From Pseudo-nitzschia pungens (taxonomy: Eukaryota; Bacillariophyta; Bacillariophyceae; Bacillariales; Bacillariaceae), in NCBI GenBank assembly GCA_037355855.1, contig CM074763.1:1302001-1366000 (forward strand): a stretch of DNA of 64,000 nucleotides. The letters run 5' to 3'. The notes under the pieces were generated by a model. The model worked only from the letters and a program-made list of their open reading frames with translations. It was not told the origin of the DNA and ran no database searches. Positions 52,454 to 62,152 of this stretch are shown in pieces. The position numbers were made by a program, and so were the translations under genes. The number at the start of each line of letters is the position of its first letter. The stretch's first letter is position 1.

Positions 52454-53623
52454 TCACAGACTTTCCTCAACCCACGTGTTGATACAATCGAGAACTCTCA
52501 TCGCCATGGTTTCTTGTGTTACGTCAACATTCGTCAGGTCCACGACCGGTACTCTACCATAAGGACCATCGGGATCTCCGTGACGAGTCGCAACAAGCCT
52601 AGACGAGCGGTTCCAGGCGTCGTCGTTTCGCACCGTAAGAATGACCATCATTGGCACTGAGTTTGGTTCTACCAATAAACGCACCGACCGAAATCGATCT
52701 ATGTCATCGCAATCTTGTCCCTGGTAAATCCTATAAAGTACGGAGGTGATGGCCTCGCTGTCCCCGCTGTTTTCATCGCCGCCTTCCTCACTGTCGTCGA
52801 CAAGGATTGGATCGATCATTATCAGGCCCTGGAGAGAAAAGCTTTCAAGATAGTATTGAGCACAAAGCGATGCCACGGGACCTCTTGCCACCAAAATAGC
52901 ATCGCTGATTGTTGGAAGCTGAGAAGATTTCAATGATTGCAATCCGTTGGTAATGGAAGGAGTTCCGCCAAGATGTTGCTGCCAGTCAAAAGAAATTGAT
53001 CCAAAGGACATTCCATGCTTTCGAGGCACTATCGATCGAAGGGTTGGGATCCATGATTTCGTGGTCGGTAAACTTCCAGGAATGTTGTTCTCCTTTGGAT
53101 CGATAGCCAAAATCTTATCTTGGTTTTTGCTGTTATCAATAGTGTTCTCCTTTGAAAACAAAGAAGACACTTCATCCTCCATCATCATCATGGTGTATGG
53201 TCTTTCAACCACATCGCAATCGAAGGGGGTTTCTGTGATCGGTGAAAACCGCAACGATTGATTGTCGTCAGACTTCCTTTGGAAGTATTTGGAACTTCGA
53301 AAGGTTCGGCAGTGATGTGCAAGTCCGAGTCCTGCCAAAGGAAACGGTAATTGTAGTGATGATGAAGGCGTAGATGATATACCCAGTGTGTAAGAAAGCG
53401 CATCGGAAAGCTGGCGAGAATAGTTGGAATAAAACCGATACTTGTTCGAGATAGTTGCGTCAAGGGTACGTGTAGACGAAACCGAAAGCGGAACTTTGTC
53501 GGAAGAAAATCTGACAGGCCATGCAGAACATAGAGCAGCGAAATGCCTGATGAACACATTTCGCAACAATGATCGTCTACCACGAATCCCCCCTCCTCGA
53601 AGAAGTGCCGAGGACGACGACAT
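52454..53623 (-). CDS. Alpha/beta-hydrolase-like protein, 389 aa
   Basis: A single exon that starts MSSSSALLRGGG and has an Arg-rich N-terminus (RGRRSLLRNVFIRHFAALCS), consistent with a mitochondrial presequence. The middle (about 245-275) has ISDAILVARGPVASLCAQYY then LQGLIMIDPIL. That is the strand-elbow-helix-strand order of an alpha/beta hydrolase, but the usual GxSxG elbow is replaced by ARGPVAS with no nucleophile at the expected place. A late His (ATRHGDPDGPYGR) could be a remnant catalytic site. It may be a non-enzymatic member. The family call is by pattern only. Confidence 0.55.
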   Translation of the reverse strand: MSSSSALLRGGGIRGRRSLLRNVFIRHFAALCSAWPVRFSSDKVPLSVSSTRTLDATISNKYRFYSNYSRQLSDALSYTLGISSTPSSSLQLPFPLAGLGLAHHCRTFRSSKYFQRKSDDNQSLRFSPITETPFDCDVVERPYTMMMMEDEVSSLFSKENTIDNSKNQDKILAIDPKENNIPGSLPTTKSWIPTLRSIVPRKHGMSFGSISFDWQQHLGGTPSITNGLQSLKSSQLPTISDAILVARGPVASLCAQYYLESFSLQGLIMIDPILVDDSEEGGDENSGDSEAITSVLYRIYQGQDCDDIDRFRSVRLLVEPNSVPMMVILTVRNDDAWNRSSRLVATRHGDPDGPYGRVPVVDLTNVDVTQETMAMRVLDCINTWVEESL

Positions 53624-56187
53624 GTTGTTCCTGTTTCAGTTACGAAGATCGCGAATCCATGCCAATCAGAGTGATAAAAGCATTAGCATAAATCTCGTCA
53701 TTAGATTGGCCGCTGCAGTTCTGTTGGATATGCCATCGCTATTGTATCTATTTCGAGAATTGATGAATGTCAATGACCTATGATTATGTTGTTTCCCGAC
53801 AATTGAATTATCCAAGAAGTGTTCGGTGACCGGTACATTTGCGCAGACCAGTTCAACGTTGTCTTCTTACAACATTATCGCGCATTAAAAAATACGAAGT
53901 ACGAAGTAATAATAAGATTACCGTGCATCACAATACATCGGAAAACAATACTTCTTGCACGTTTCAAGTTACTGCTAACTTGTACTTCGTATTATTATTT
54001 TTTCTTTCACTGATAGGGTCGGTAAACTTACGCGGTAAGGCAATCTTACGGTACACAGTATCAAACATCTATTTTCTATTATTTAAGCACCCCTATCACT
54101 ATCAACTACAGGAAGTTAAGATTCGCCAAGAATAAGTGCAGCGGCATACTAGTACTACTAGTAACCTTACTACTAGTAGTGTTGTCCTTGTTGTCTTCTT
54201 CGCTCTACTAGTACCCGCTATCATGCTGTCGAGCCTCTACTACTACTAGCAGTGATCAACCATGCCAGGATGCCACCATACAGTTGCAAGGTGCTACTGG
54301 CACATTGTCCCCCGCCTAAATGCCTCCAACTCAAAGCTCCCTTGCCTACTACTACCACATGTGCATTTGAACCTATCTCTCTGGAAGCTCTGTTCAAGCC
54401 TCCTGTGTCTATATCACTTGTTGTTGTAGTATTACTAGTACTAGTACTTCTTCCTGCCCGTACTAGACCGACAACATACTGGTGGTACTACTACTACTAC
54501 CTGTCAGGTCTGAGTGAAAGTTTGCTGACAATATGGTCTCCCCAGTTCAAAAGTTGGCATCTAGGAGTCGAAACGGTGCCTTCTACTAGTTTGGGTAGCA
54601 GATTTGTGTGTTGCACCATGGGGGGGCCTTGGCCTTGCCGTTGTCTTTACTAGTAGTAGTAGTAGTACTAGAAAAAACGTTCGAAAAAAATACCAATACC
54701 AATAATACTAGTACTAATACTCTAGTACGGTAAAAGTAGTCTTAACGTAAGGTTTACCGTACACCCTAACATCATCACAAAGTTTAACAAAAGCTGGTAT
54801 TGATTAACTTATATCTTTGATGCAAGAGCAAGGCCTGCTGGTTCGGAATTCGGAACCTACTGTTTTCACTTCTACAACAAAGAATTATGATGTGCTAGTA
54901 GTACGGTATCGTACTAGTACCTACCGTACTTCCTCTACTAGTCTTACAATCAGGTGTGAATACGTACGTTGACCACGTATCAAAACTGCTGGTAACCTTA
55001 CTTCTGTTTTGAATCAAAGTGAAAGATCTTCGCACTTGACTTTATCCCAATTTGCTGCCGGAACAGCTGAATCAACTTCCCTTTTCCTCCATTCTCTGCT
55101 GTCGAGCCTGTTTAGAAACAATGATAAGAGATGATAATAATAATGAATTCATCATCGAGTTACTTTTTTTCAAAATGCATCGGTTCCATCATGGTAAAGT
55201 CATAGGAGGAGGAGCTTTACGATACATGAGGGATTGCTAGTAACGTAAGTTACTCTCAAGTAAATTAAGGCTTACTCTACCTTATTTATTGAGACTGGTA
55301 ACGATAATCTTAATTACGGTACCACACTAATGACAAATCAATTAACAAACTCATTTGAATTTCTTCAACATGTCGTACCATTCAATAGTTGGCCCGAGCA
55401 TAGAAGAAAGGAATTTTTTTTATCAATCGTCTTTGCCATCGCTTTTAGTTTTCTGATTGCTTCAGTCAAGAGTTTCAAGTCACGGAGAATTCTTTGACTC
55501 TGAGAGATGATTCAATGTGAGAGAGATGAATGGTGTGACATAAGCTGCGCAGAGAAAGAGTAGCACGTGCTTGGCACGTGTCATGAACTTTAAAAATTTG
55601 TCATTGAGTCTTATTGCTATTTCGGAATGTGGAGGCTTTTTGTCCAGAATCCCGCAATAGATATTCTCTAGAGACCAAAAATCAGGGAACTTTCGGAAAA
55701 GCGAATCGGGGAAACATTATTTATTTTGCAAAGCAGTAATCTTATGACACGTAATTTATGATTCATTGAGGCCGGAGGAAATGATTTGGCTTCTCAAGCA
55801 AACTACGGATGAAAATAGGCTATGAATTCCCTTCTTCGAGGGTCGTACCGTTGTATTTTGAAGCATTCGTAATCATACTAGCATCTCACAATAAATGAAA
55901 GCAAAGTTACTATTACTACACATACCATAGTTATCACAACACGTAATACTTTTCAAAGTGTGGCATTTAGAGATATTGCACTGCGTTCATCGCGTTACAT
56001 TCAAAATTGCACCATACTTTTTCCTTTTTATTAGCTCCATTCTTCCTCGCTCCAATTCTTGTTTTTTCACTTCTGTTTATGAAAGCCATTTAGTTTGTTG
56101 CTGCACCGTGAGTCAATGACAAATTTTACATAAAACGCCCCATTTGTGATCGATCGTTCTATCTATTTATGACATGGTTAAGTTGAA
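53624..56187. other. Gene-poor region with CTA/TAG microsatellites
   Basis: No reliable gene is seen. Simple CTAGTA/TAGTAG tracts lie at about 54147-54180, 54235-54250, 54430-54450 and 54648-54725. The frame at 54252-54653 is driven by these. TACGAAGTACGAAGTAATAAT lies near 53892. A 12-base GCACGTGCTTGGCACGTGTC run with two CACGTG-like words lies near 55563-55582. The right end is the 3' flank of the HMG gene. Confidence 0.5.
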
Positions 56188-58074
56188 TTACAAAGAAGGA
56201 CCCATTCCTCCTCCCATGCCACCCATTCCCCCGCCCATACCTTGGCCGCCCATGCCTGGGCCGCCCATGCCTGGGCCGCCCATGCCATGACCGCCCATGC
56301 CATGACCGCCCATGCCATGACCGCCCATGCCAGAGTTACCCATGCCAGAGTTACCCATACCAGAGCTACCCATGCCAGAGCCGCCCATGCCAGAGCCACC
56401 CATGCCAGAGCCACCCATACCAGAGCCACCCATACCGCCCATACCGCCCATTCCACCCATTCCTTCCATGTTATCCATACCCATGCCTCCCATTCCGCCC
56501 ATACCACCAGACATTCGCATGCGCTGCATCATCATGGCTCTCTGGTTCTGAAGGTCCAAAATTGCTTGCATGTCATTCATTCCTCCCATTCCTTGATTAC
56601 CCATGCTGCCACCAAAACGATTCGACATCATCCCGAAGTTACCCCCCATCCCTGAGAGAGGATCCCCCCGTCGAGCCATCATCTCTGCCAAAATTCGCTG
56701 CTGGTGATGATGGGTGATAGTTTCGCGGATATCTTGTTCTGTTTGCGGTTCTTCGTTCGGATCGTCTGAAGATTTGTCCTTGGCTTTCCCATCCCGTTCT
56801 TCGTCATCGTCATTTCCGCCCATTGAGAGCATATTCTCGGCGGCTTTTCTTTCTTGGTACTCGGCCATAACCTTTTTGTGGCGTTTTCTGTCTTCTTCGG
56901 CGAGACTCTCGTAATGAGCACGGTTCTCGGTATCCAGAGCTTTCCAGCGTCTCGATACTTCCCGAGCAAGATCTACCAATCCGATTTTTCCGTGGACTTT
57001 CCGATGAGCACGCTTGGCTCTTGTGGGGAAAAATGTGCGGTTCATGACCTTGGGTTCTTTTGCTCTTATGCTGTCTTCTGTTTTTTTTGCTTCATCCTCG
57101 CCCGTCGCTTTCTTCGGGCCACTTTGTTCTTTGTCATCACCATCTTGATTCTTCTCTTTCTCTTCCCCATCTTTTGTACCTTCTTTCTCAACTTTGCCCC
57201 CCTGGTCTTTGGTTTCGTCGTCCTTCGTGGAGGACTCATCCTTTCCTTTAGCTTCGTGGTCGGAAGATTCTTCGTCCTCTATCGTCCTTTTCTTGTCCTC
57301 TGGCCCTTCTGACGGCTTGTCGCCAACTTCGTTACCGCCTTTATCTTTCTTCGAAGCATCCCTCTCGTCAATCTCCTTAAGGATTTTTTCACGTTGTTCG
57401 GAGAAAAAAATGTTGTATGCGCTGAGGGCACGTCTTGGCATGTCGTTGGGCTTCTTTGTTTTTTTGCGCCGCTTGCCTTTCAAGACAGAAGCCGCCATCT
57501 TCATGTCGTCAGACACACTCCGGCGTTTGATTCCAATAAGAGGATCGACATTGCCACCCACGGAAGGAATGTCTTCCCCGAAAGAGGGACTACTCATTCC
57601 CATTCCCATGCCCATGCCACCAAATTTCTCCTCACCGCCTCCGAGAAAGGCTGCTCGGCGGGCATTCATCATAGCCATTTTCTCCTTGGCACGGTAGAGC
57701 GCAATCATGTCCATGTTGTCCATTCGGGAGGACATATTATGGGGCATGTTTCCAACTCCCATGCCGCCCATGCTATTCATACCACTCATACTGGACATCC
57801 CTCCCATGCTACCCATACCGCTCATACCGCCCATGGTTCCCATGCTGCCCATAGCATTCATGCCCATCATGTCACTTCCTCCACCACCCATTCCAAACCG
57901 AGCTGCCGCGGCCATGTCGTTTCCGCCGCCATACAGACTATTCATGGGATCGTCACCGGGTCCGCCAATTGGTCCACTGACATGACCTCCAGGTCCTCCA
58001 AAATCTCCAGGGCCCATTCCTGTGTTCGAGGACGAAGGGTTGCCGCCGGACTGATTGTTACTGTTGTTGAACAT
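56188..58074 (-). CDS. HMG-box protein with Met/Gly-rich arms and a split HMG box, 628 aa
   Basis: The start is placed at MFNNSNNQSGG (ATG at 58074); the frame runs further but that part is probably untranslated. Residues 1-160 are Gly/Met/Ser-rich with repeats of the type GMGG/SMGGM. The first HMG-box half is at about 220-250 (MPRRALSAYNIFFSEQREKI). A charged insertion of about 110 residues follows (57015-57365 in DNA, rich in Lys, Glu and Asp). The second half then reads AHRKVHGKIGLVDLAREVSR with RWKALDTENRAHYESLAEED. The C-terminus is another Met/Gly repeat (GMGGSGMGGSGMGG). HMG boxes bind and bend DNA. It may be a chromatin or transcription factor. The split is the odd feature. Confidence 0.82.
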   Translation of the reverse strand: MFNNSNNQSGGNPSSSNTGMGPGDFGGPGGHVSGPIGGPGDDPMNSLYGGGNDMAAAARFGMGGGGSDMMGMNAMGSMGTMGGMSGMGSMGGMSSMSGMNSMGGMGVGNMPHNMSSRMDNMDMIALYRAKEKMAMMNARRAAFLGGGEEKFGGMGMGMGMSSPSFGEDIPSVGGNVDPLIGIKRRSVSDDMKMAASVLKGKRRKKTKKPNDMPRRALSAYNIFFSEQREKILKEIDERDASKKDKGGNEVGDKPSEGPEDKKRTIEDEESSDHEAKGKDESSTKDDETKDQGGKVEKEGTKDGEEKEKNQDGDDKEQSGPKKATGEDEAKKTEDSIRAKEPKVMNRTFFPTRAKRAHRKVHGKIGLVDLAREVSRRWKALDTENRAHYESLAEEDRKRHKKVMAEYQERKAAENMLSMGGNDDDEERDGKAKDKSSDDPNEEPQTEQDIRETITHHHQQRILAEMMARRGDPLSGMGGNFGMMSNRFGGSMGNQGMGGMNDMQAILDLQNQRAMMMQRMRMSGGMGGMGGMGMDNMEGMGGMGGMGGMGGSGMGGSGMGGSGMGGSGMGSSGMGNSGMGNSGMGGHGMGGHGMGGHGMGGPGMGGPGMGGQGMGGGMGGMGGGMGPSL

Positions 58075-61000
58075 TTGAGAGTAGAAGTAGATGGCCTCGC
58101 GTATTGTATCGGACGATAACAATCGCTCTTGTGATGCGGTAGGTATGGCTCTGTTCTTGGGCTCGTTGTGTTCGTTCTTGATACTTAATGCCAATGCTGA
58201 TGATAAGTTGTGCATATAACCTGTGATATATTTTGTTGAATTCACTCTGCCTGTGCTTATAAAGAATAAGAACGAAACTCGAGTAAGGTAAGTGCACTGT
58301 TTTGATTGAAGACTCTAGATTGATACGAATTATTCCTCCGAAACGTGACGACGGTTATCGATGGTATCCCGTACCCGTACCCATAAGCTCGACAATGTTG
58401 TATCGAGTTTTCGGGCGAAAACACTATTGACAGTGCTTGTCAGCGTTCAATTGATTCAAGGTTATGAAACTAGAGCTGGATACTGAAAAAAACAATGTTG
58501 TTATCGGTAAGGCACTTAACATTCTTTCGGGCAACTTCCTAGCACTTACTAATTGAGATAAGGCGCTTTATGATATTTTTGCAACGTTCACTTTTGAAAC
58601 CCTACAAATAGCTTGATATTTTGCCAGAAGCTTGTCGTTACTGGTCTTACAGCATAATAAGAGAGCTTGCGGTCTCTAAAAATGTCAAAACGGCATAAAC
58701 AACCCCGCAAATTTCGTTGGTTACCCTTTGTAATATCACTTGTGAAGGTGACTAACACCTACACTTTTACACGAGTACTAAATACACTGTTGAACTTCGT
58801 AGAGGATCCAGGACCAAAGCATGCGTTGGTCGAAACAATGCTGCTCTTTAAATATGAATTCTTCGTACACTATATTTGAATACTAATTTGCAGGACCGAA
58901 CCCATAGAACGGAGTTTGCTAAGGTTCGAGTTTAATTTTGGAGGCATATATATGAAACTGATCTGAATTTTTTTTCGGGAATAAATTTATCATCAAAATA
59001 AAAAAAGAACCGATGAATTTCCCGTCCCACCGAAATGATTTAAATTCAACATGAAGCAAATTTGAGAGAATGTTTGAACGAACTGCATGTCCAAGTGCGA
59101 GACATTTATCGAAGAACTATAAGTAAGCCTCTGATTTTTTTAATTGTGTCTGGTAAATGACTTTCTCAAGTCATAACCGAATTCTACGGAAAGTGCGAAC
59201 CTTCCGTTCTTCAATAATGCCGAATTATGCACGACATATTTCATCTTTCGCAATTTGTTTGGAGGTGTTAAAATTTAAACTGATTCGTTGAATTTGAAAC
59301 TATCACGATATTAAATTGAGACGAGTGCAAAGGGATATTATTGCTCACCTGCGGATAAGATTTATCTATTTGAGAACAAGAAATAGACCGATTGACGGGG
59401 GATATAACCGGATCGTTGACCGGTATAAACATAATCAACCGTGCTACGAATTACTCCGTGCGCTAAACATGGACTAAATTTTTTTTTCCTGACGCAATAC
59501 TGGTACACTTCATAATTTCTGTCAGTTGTGCCCAATTCAGCGATTTATTGTTCATTAGGTATCGTTCTGGTACTTGCAACACGAGAAGTTCTATCTGCTT
59601 CTACTATTACTAAGAAGAGAAGGAGATACATAATTCTTCGTTTTAGTTATCATCACAGTATGGATTTTGAATGAACAAACAACGTCAATAGAAAGTGATA
59701 TTCTTACAGTTTTTGAGGGGAACGATAAGAGAGGTTTCACGAAGCACTACTACGCCTAATGGGTAGCACGGGGGTTCAGATGAAGTCTGCTGTTTCTTGC
59801 GTACCGGGTACCCATACGATCCAGGCTATTCTCGGGATTCGGTCGGTTACATGGAGAAGAGAAAACTTGACTAAACTTTCAAATCATATGACTTTATCGT
59901 TATTCCATGTTATGAAATCTGCTTCTTGGTATGGACTGTGCATCATTGGGTTGCATACTACTAGTATTGATTTTGTCTCAACATATCAGCATATGGGTAA
60001 AAATTGTTGATGGAAAGATGACAATAGTACTATGAATGGGATGCTTCGCCCCGAGAAGGTGGATTTTGCAAGGTTACTTTGATACAAACATCAGGAGTGT
60101 TCATATACTTTCTCAAAGAAAAAACTACTTGTACTATCATTTAGAAACTAGTAAAACTTTGTTGCTTTACTGCATTTGTATTTTCATGGATTCCAAGGTT
60201 TAGTTGGAAGACAACCTATAAGCTCTCTAATGCATAATTGTTTGTGAGGTAATAAAGATGCCACCACCAAACAAACCCTAGTTCTGATGCTAGTAACAGC
60301 TAAAGATGTGTAATGTGGAGAACATGGTTCATTCTCATCTAAAGAAGGAGAGTTTGAAGTACAAAGGAACCAGACTATGAAAGTATTGGACCCCAAGGAC
60401 TGTATGTTGGTCCCGTTGCAATTCTAGCCAGAAAGAGAAACCTCAATAATATTCCAAGGCAGAGCAAATGAATGAAAAACAATTATTCTATGGCTTCTGA
60501 AAGGGGACAAAAAATTTTAAAAAAGTGATTCAAATTTGTTGCAAGACGATAATGGTGGACATCAGCATATCCTACTTCACTGCAAAACGGAATTCTGTAC
60601 AGTTTGCTGCCATTGGATTTGATATCTTAAAAAATATACACGGTTGTGTCTACTATTTACTATTCGAGAAATATCAGTATACAAATTCACGAGTAGAACC
60701 ACATCTAAAATTGGATTCGAGACCTTCCACTAAATCAAACTGTTCAGAACTCTTGATTATCTAGGCAAAGAACTTGGTAGTGATCTCAATACTTTGCCAT
60801 AACGTCATCATGATTCATACCGGTACCATCCACTCAGAGGCATCGATTCCGAAAAGAAAACCTGACGAGTTTCTTCTCGTAGTATGTCTCACGGCTACCA
60901 TAATGTTGAAAATGCACCAACAAGTCTTGCGGGAAGTGCACACTCTTCAATCCTTATTTCGCACGACAACAATTTTTGTTTGCATTTGAGAACTATTTTA

Positions 61001-61550
61001 GATGGTGACTATAATATATAGTCGTAAGGTTACCGCAAGCTCATAGCGTGCGTATCAATATTATTGTTTCAGATCCTTTTACGAATGCGATGGTAACCAC
61101 TCGTACTCGCGTTCTGCGATTTCCAAATGGGCTGCACTTCGTTCTTTGTTGGATGATCTTCTTCCTCAAAGCAGTACTCGGCAGGCGATAGTTATCGTTT
61201 CTCCTGCATTACATCCGATCATCAACCAATGGAACACAAACACAAATATCTCAAACTGTATTCGTTTCCATCTGCAGGGCAAGAATCATCACGAGAACAA
61301 CACCAACCTACCCTCATCCATGACATTGAAATCTTTTTTAAACCAATCGATTATTATTCAGAGTAAGGAACCATACACTTGCGTCTCTCATTATCTGAAA
61401 ACGCAAAGTTGACCAAGGATAGGACTTGCAATCGAAACCACTGGCATCAGTCATGTGCGTAGAATTCGCAAGCGATGCTTGGGAAACAATCGGATTTTCT
61501 ACTAATGCTTGATGACGAAATAGAAATAATTCTGATAGTAGATTTGCTTC
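58075..61550. other. Gene-poor region, one possible terminal exon
   Basis: Over about 3.4 kb I see no intact gene. A possible C-terminal exon lies at about 61070-61412 (+): after TTGTTTCAG the frame reads SFYECDGNHSYSRSAISKWA then LRSLLDDLLPQSSTRQAIVI to a stop at 61412, but no upstream exon was found. Frames at 58667, 59759 and 60525 have no support. A GTAAGGTTACCGC word lies near 61024. Confidence 0.45.
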
Positions 61551-62152
61551 CTACCGTCTTCCTCCTCTTCCACGGCCCATTCCCATCGGTGGCATTCCTC
61601 CGGGAGGTGGAGGGACCATACCAGGGGCGCCTACACCATGCATCGGTGCGGCACCCAGCCCCATGGGAACACCTCTCGGTGGACCAGGAGGCCCACCACT
61701 CGGCATCCCCGGCATTCCTCTCCCTCTTCCGGCAACTGCGATACCAGCTGCGCTTTTCGCCGAAGGAGGAGGCGGACCTTCCACCGCCAAACTCACAACG
61801 TTTTCCCCACGTACCAAGACCAGTCCGAGACTTCTCCGTTCCGTTCGTTCCTCAAGTAAAGCAGCCCCACTCTTACGCAAGATACGAAATTCTTCTGCCT
61901 CACTTAGAACCAGGTTTAAATGTTTGTCGAAAGCCAGGAATGTACCAACAATGCATCTGCCGTCGTGTAGCGTTACCCGGAGACGATGCTCCACGTACCG
62001 TAGCAACTTGCTTCCTTTCCCGCTGGGCTGTAAAACAACAACGACGAGTTTGCAAAATGCGAAGGCTATAGTTGAGTCTAAACGGTCTCGATCGCTTGTA
62101 GCGACAGGAATTACTTCAAGCGTCACGCACGTTACCAATCGTCACTCACCAT
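61551..62152 (-). CDS. Spliceosomal Sm core protein SmB/B', two exons with a start-codon-only exon 1, 159 aa
   Basis: Exon 1 is 62150-62152, just the ATG, followed at once by a GTGAGT donor. The acceptor (TTTTACAG) at 62028-62035 opens exon 2 (61551-62027), which begins PSGKGSKLLRYVEHRLRV. This restores the conserved SmB start. The Sm1 motif spans LRVTLHDGRCIVGTFLAFDK then HLNLVL, and the Sm2 motif is GLVLVRGENVVSLAVE. The tail is Gly/Pro/Arg-rich (GRGRGMPGMP, PPGPPRGVP, RGRGGRR), typical of SmB. SmB joins the heptameric ring on U1, U2, U4 and U5 snRNAs. The unspliced alternative would add a peptide with no Sm likeness. Confidence 0.92.

Noticed and set aside
54252..54653. Plus frame of 133 codons
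   Set aside because: It depends on CTA/TAG microsatellites (poly-Val/Leu/Tyr) and has no domain.
56178..56655. Trp/Ala-rich and His/Ala-rich frames
   Set aside because: These are other frames of the Met/Gly repeat of the HMG-box gene.
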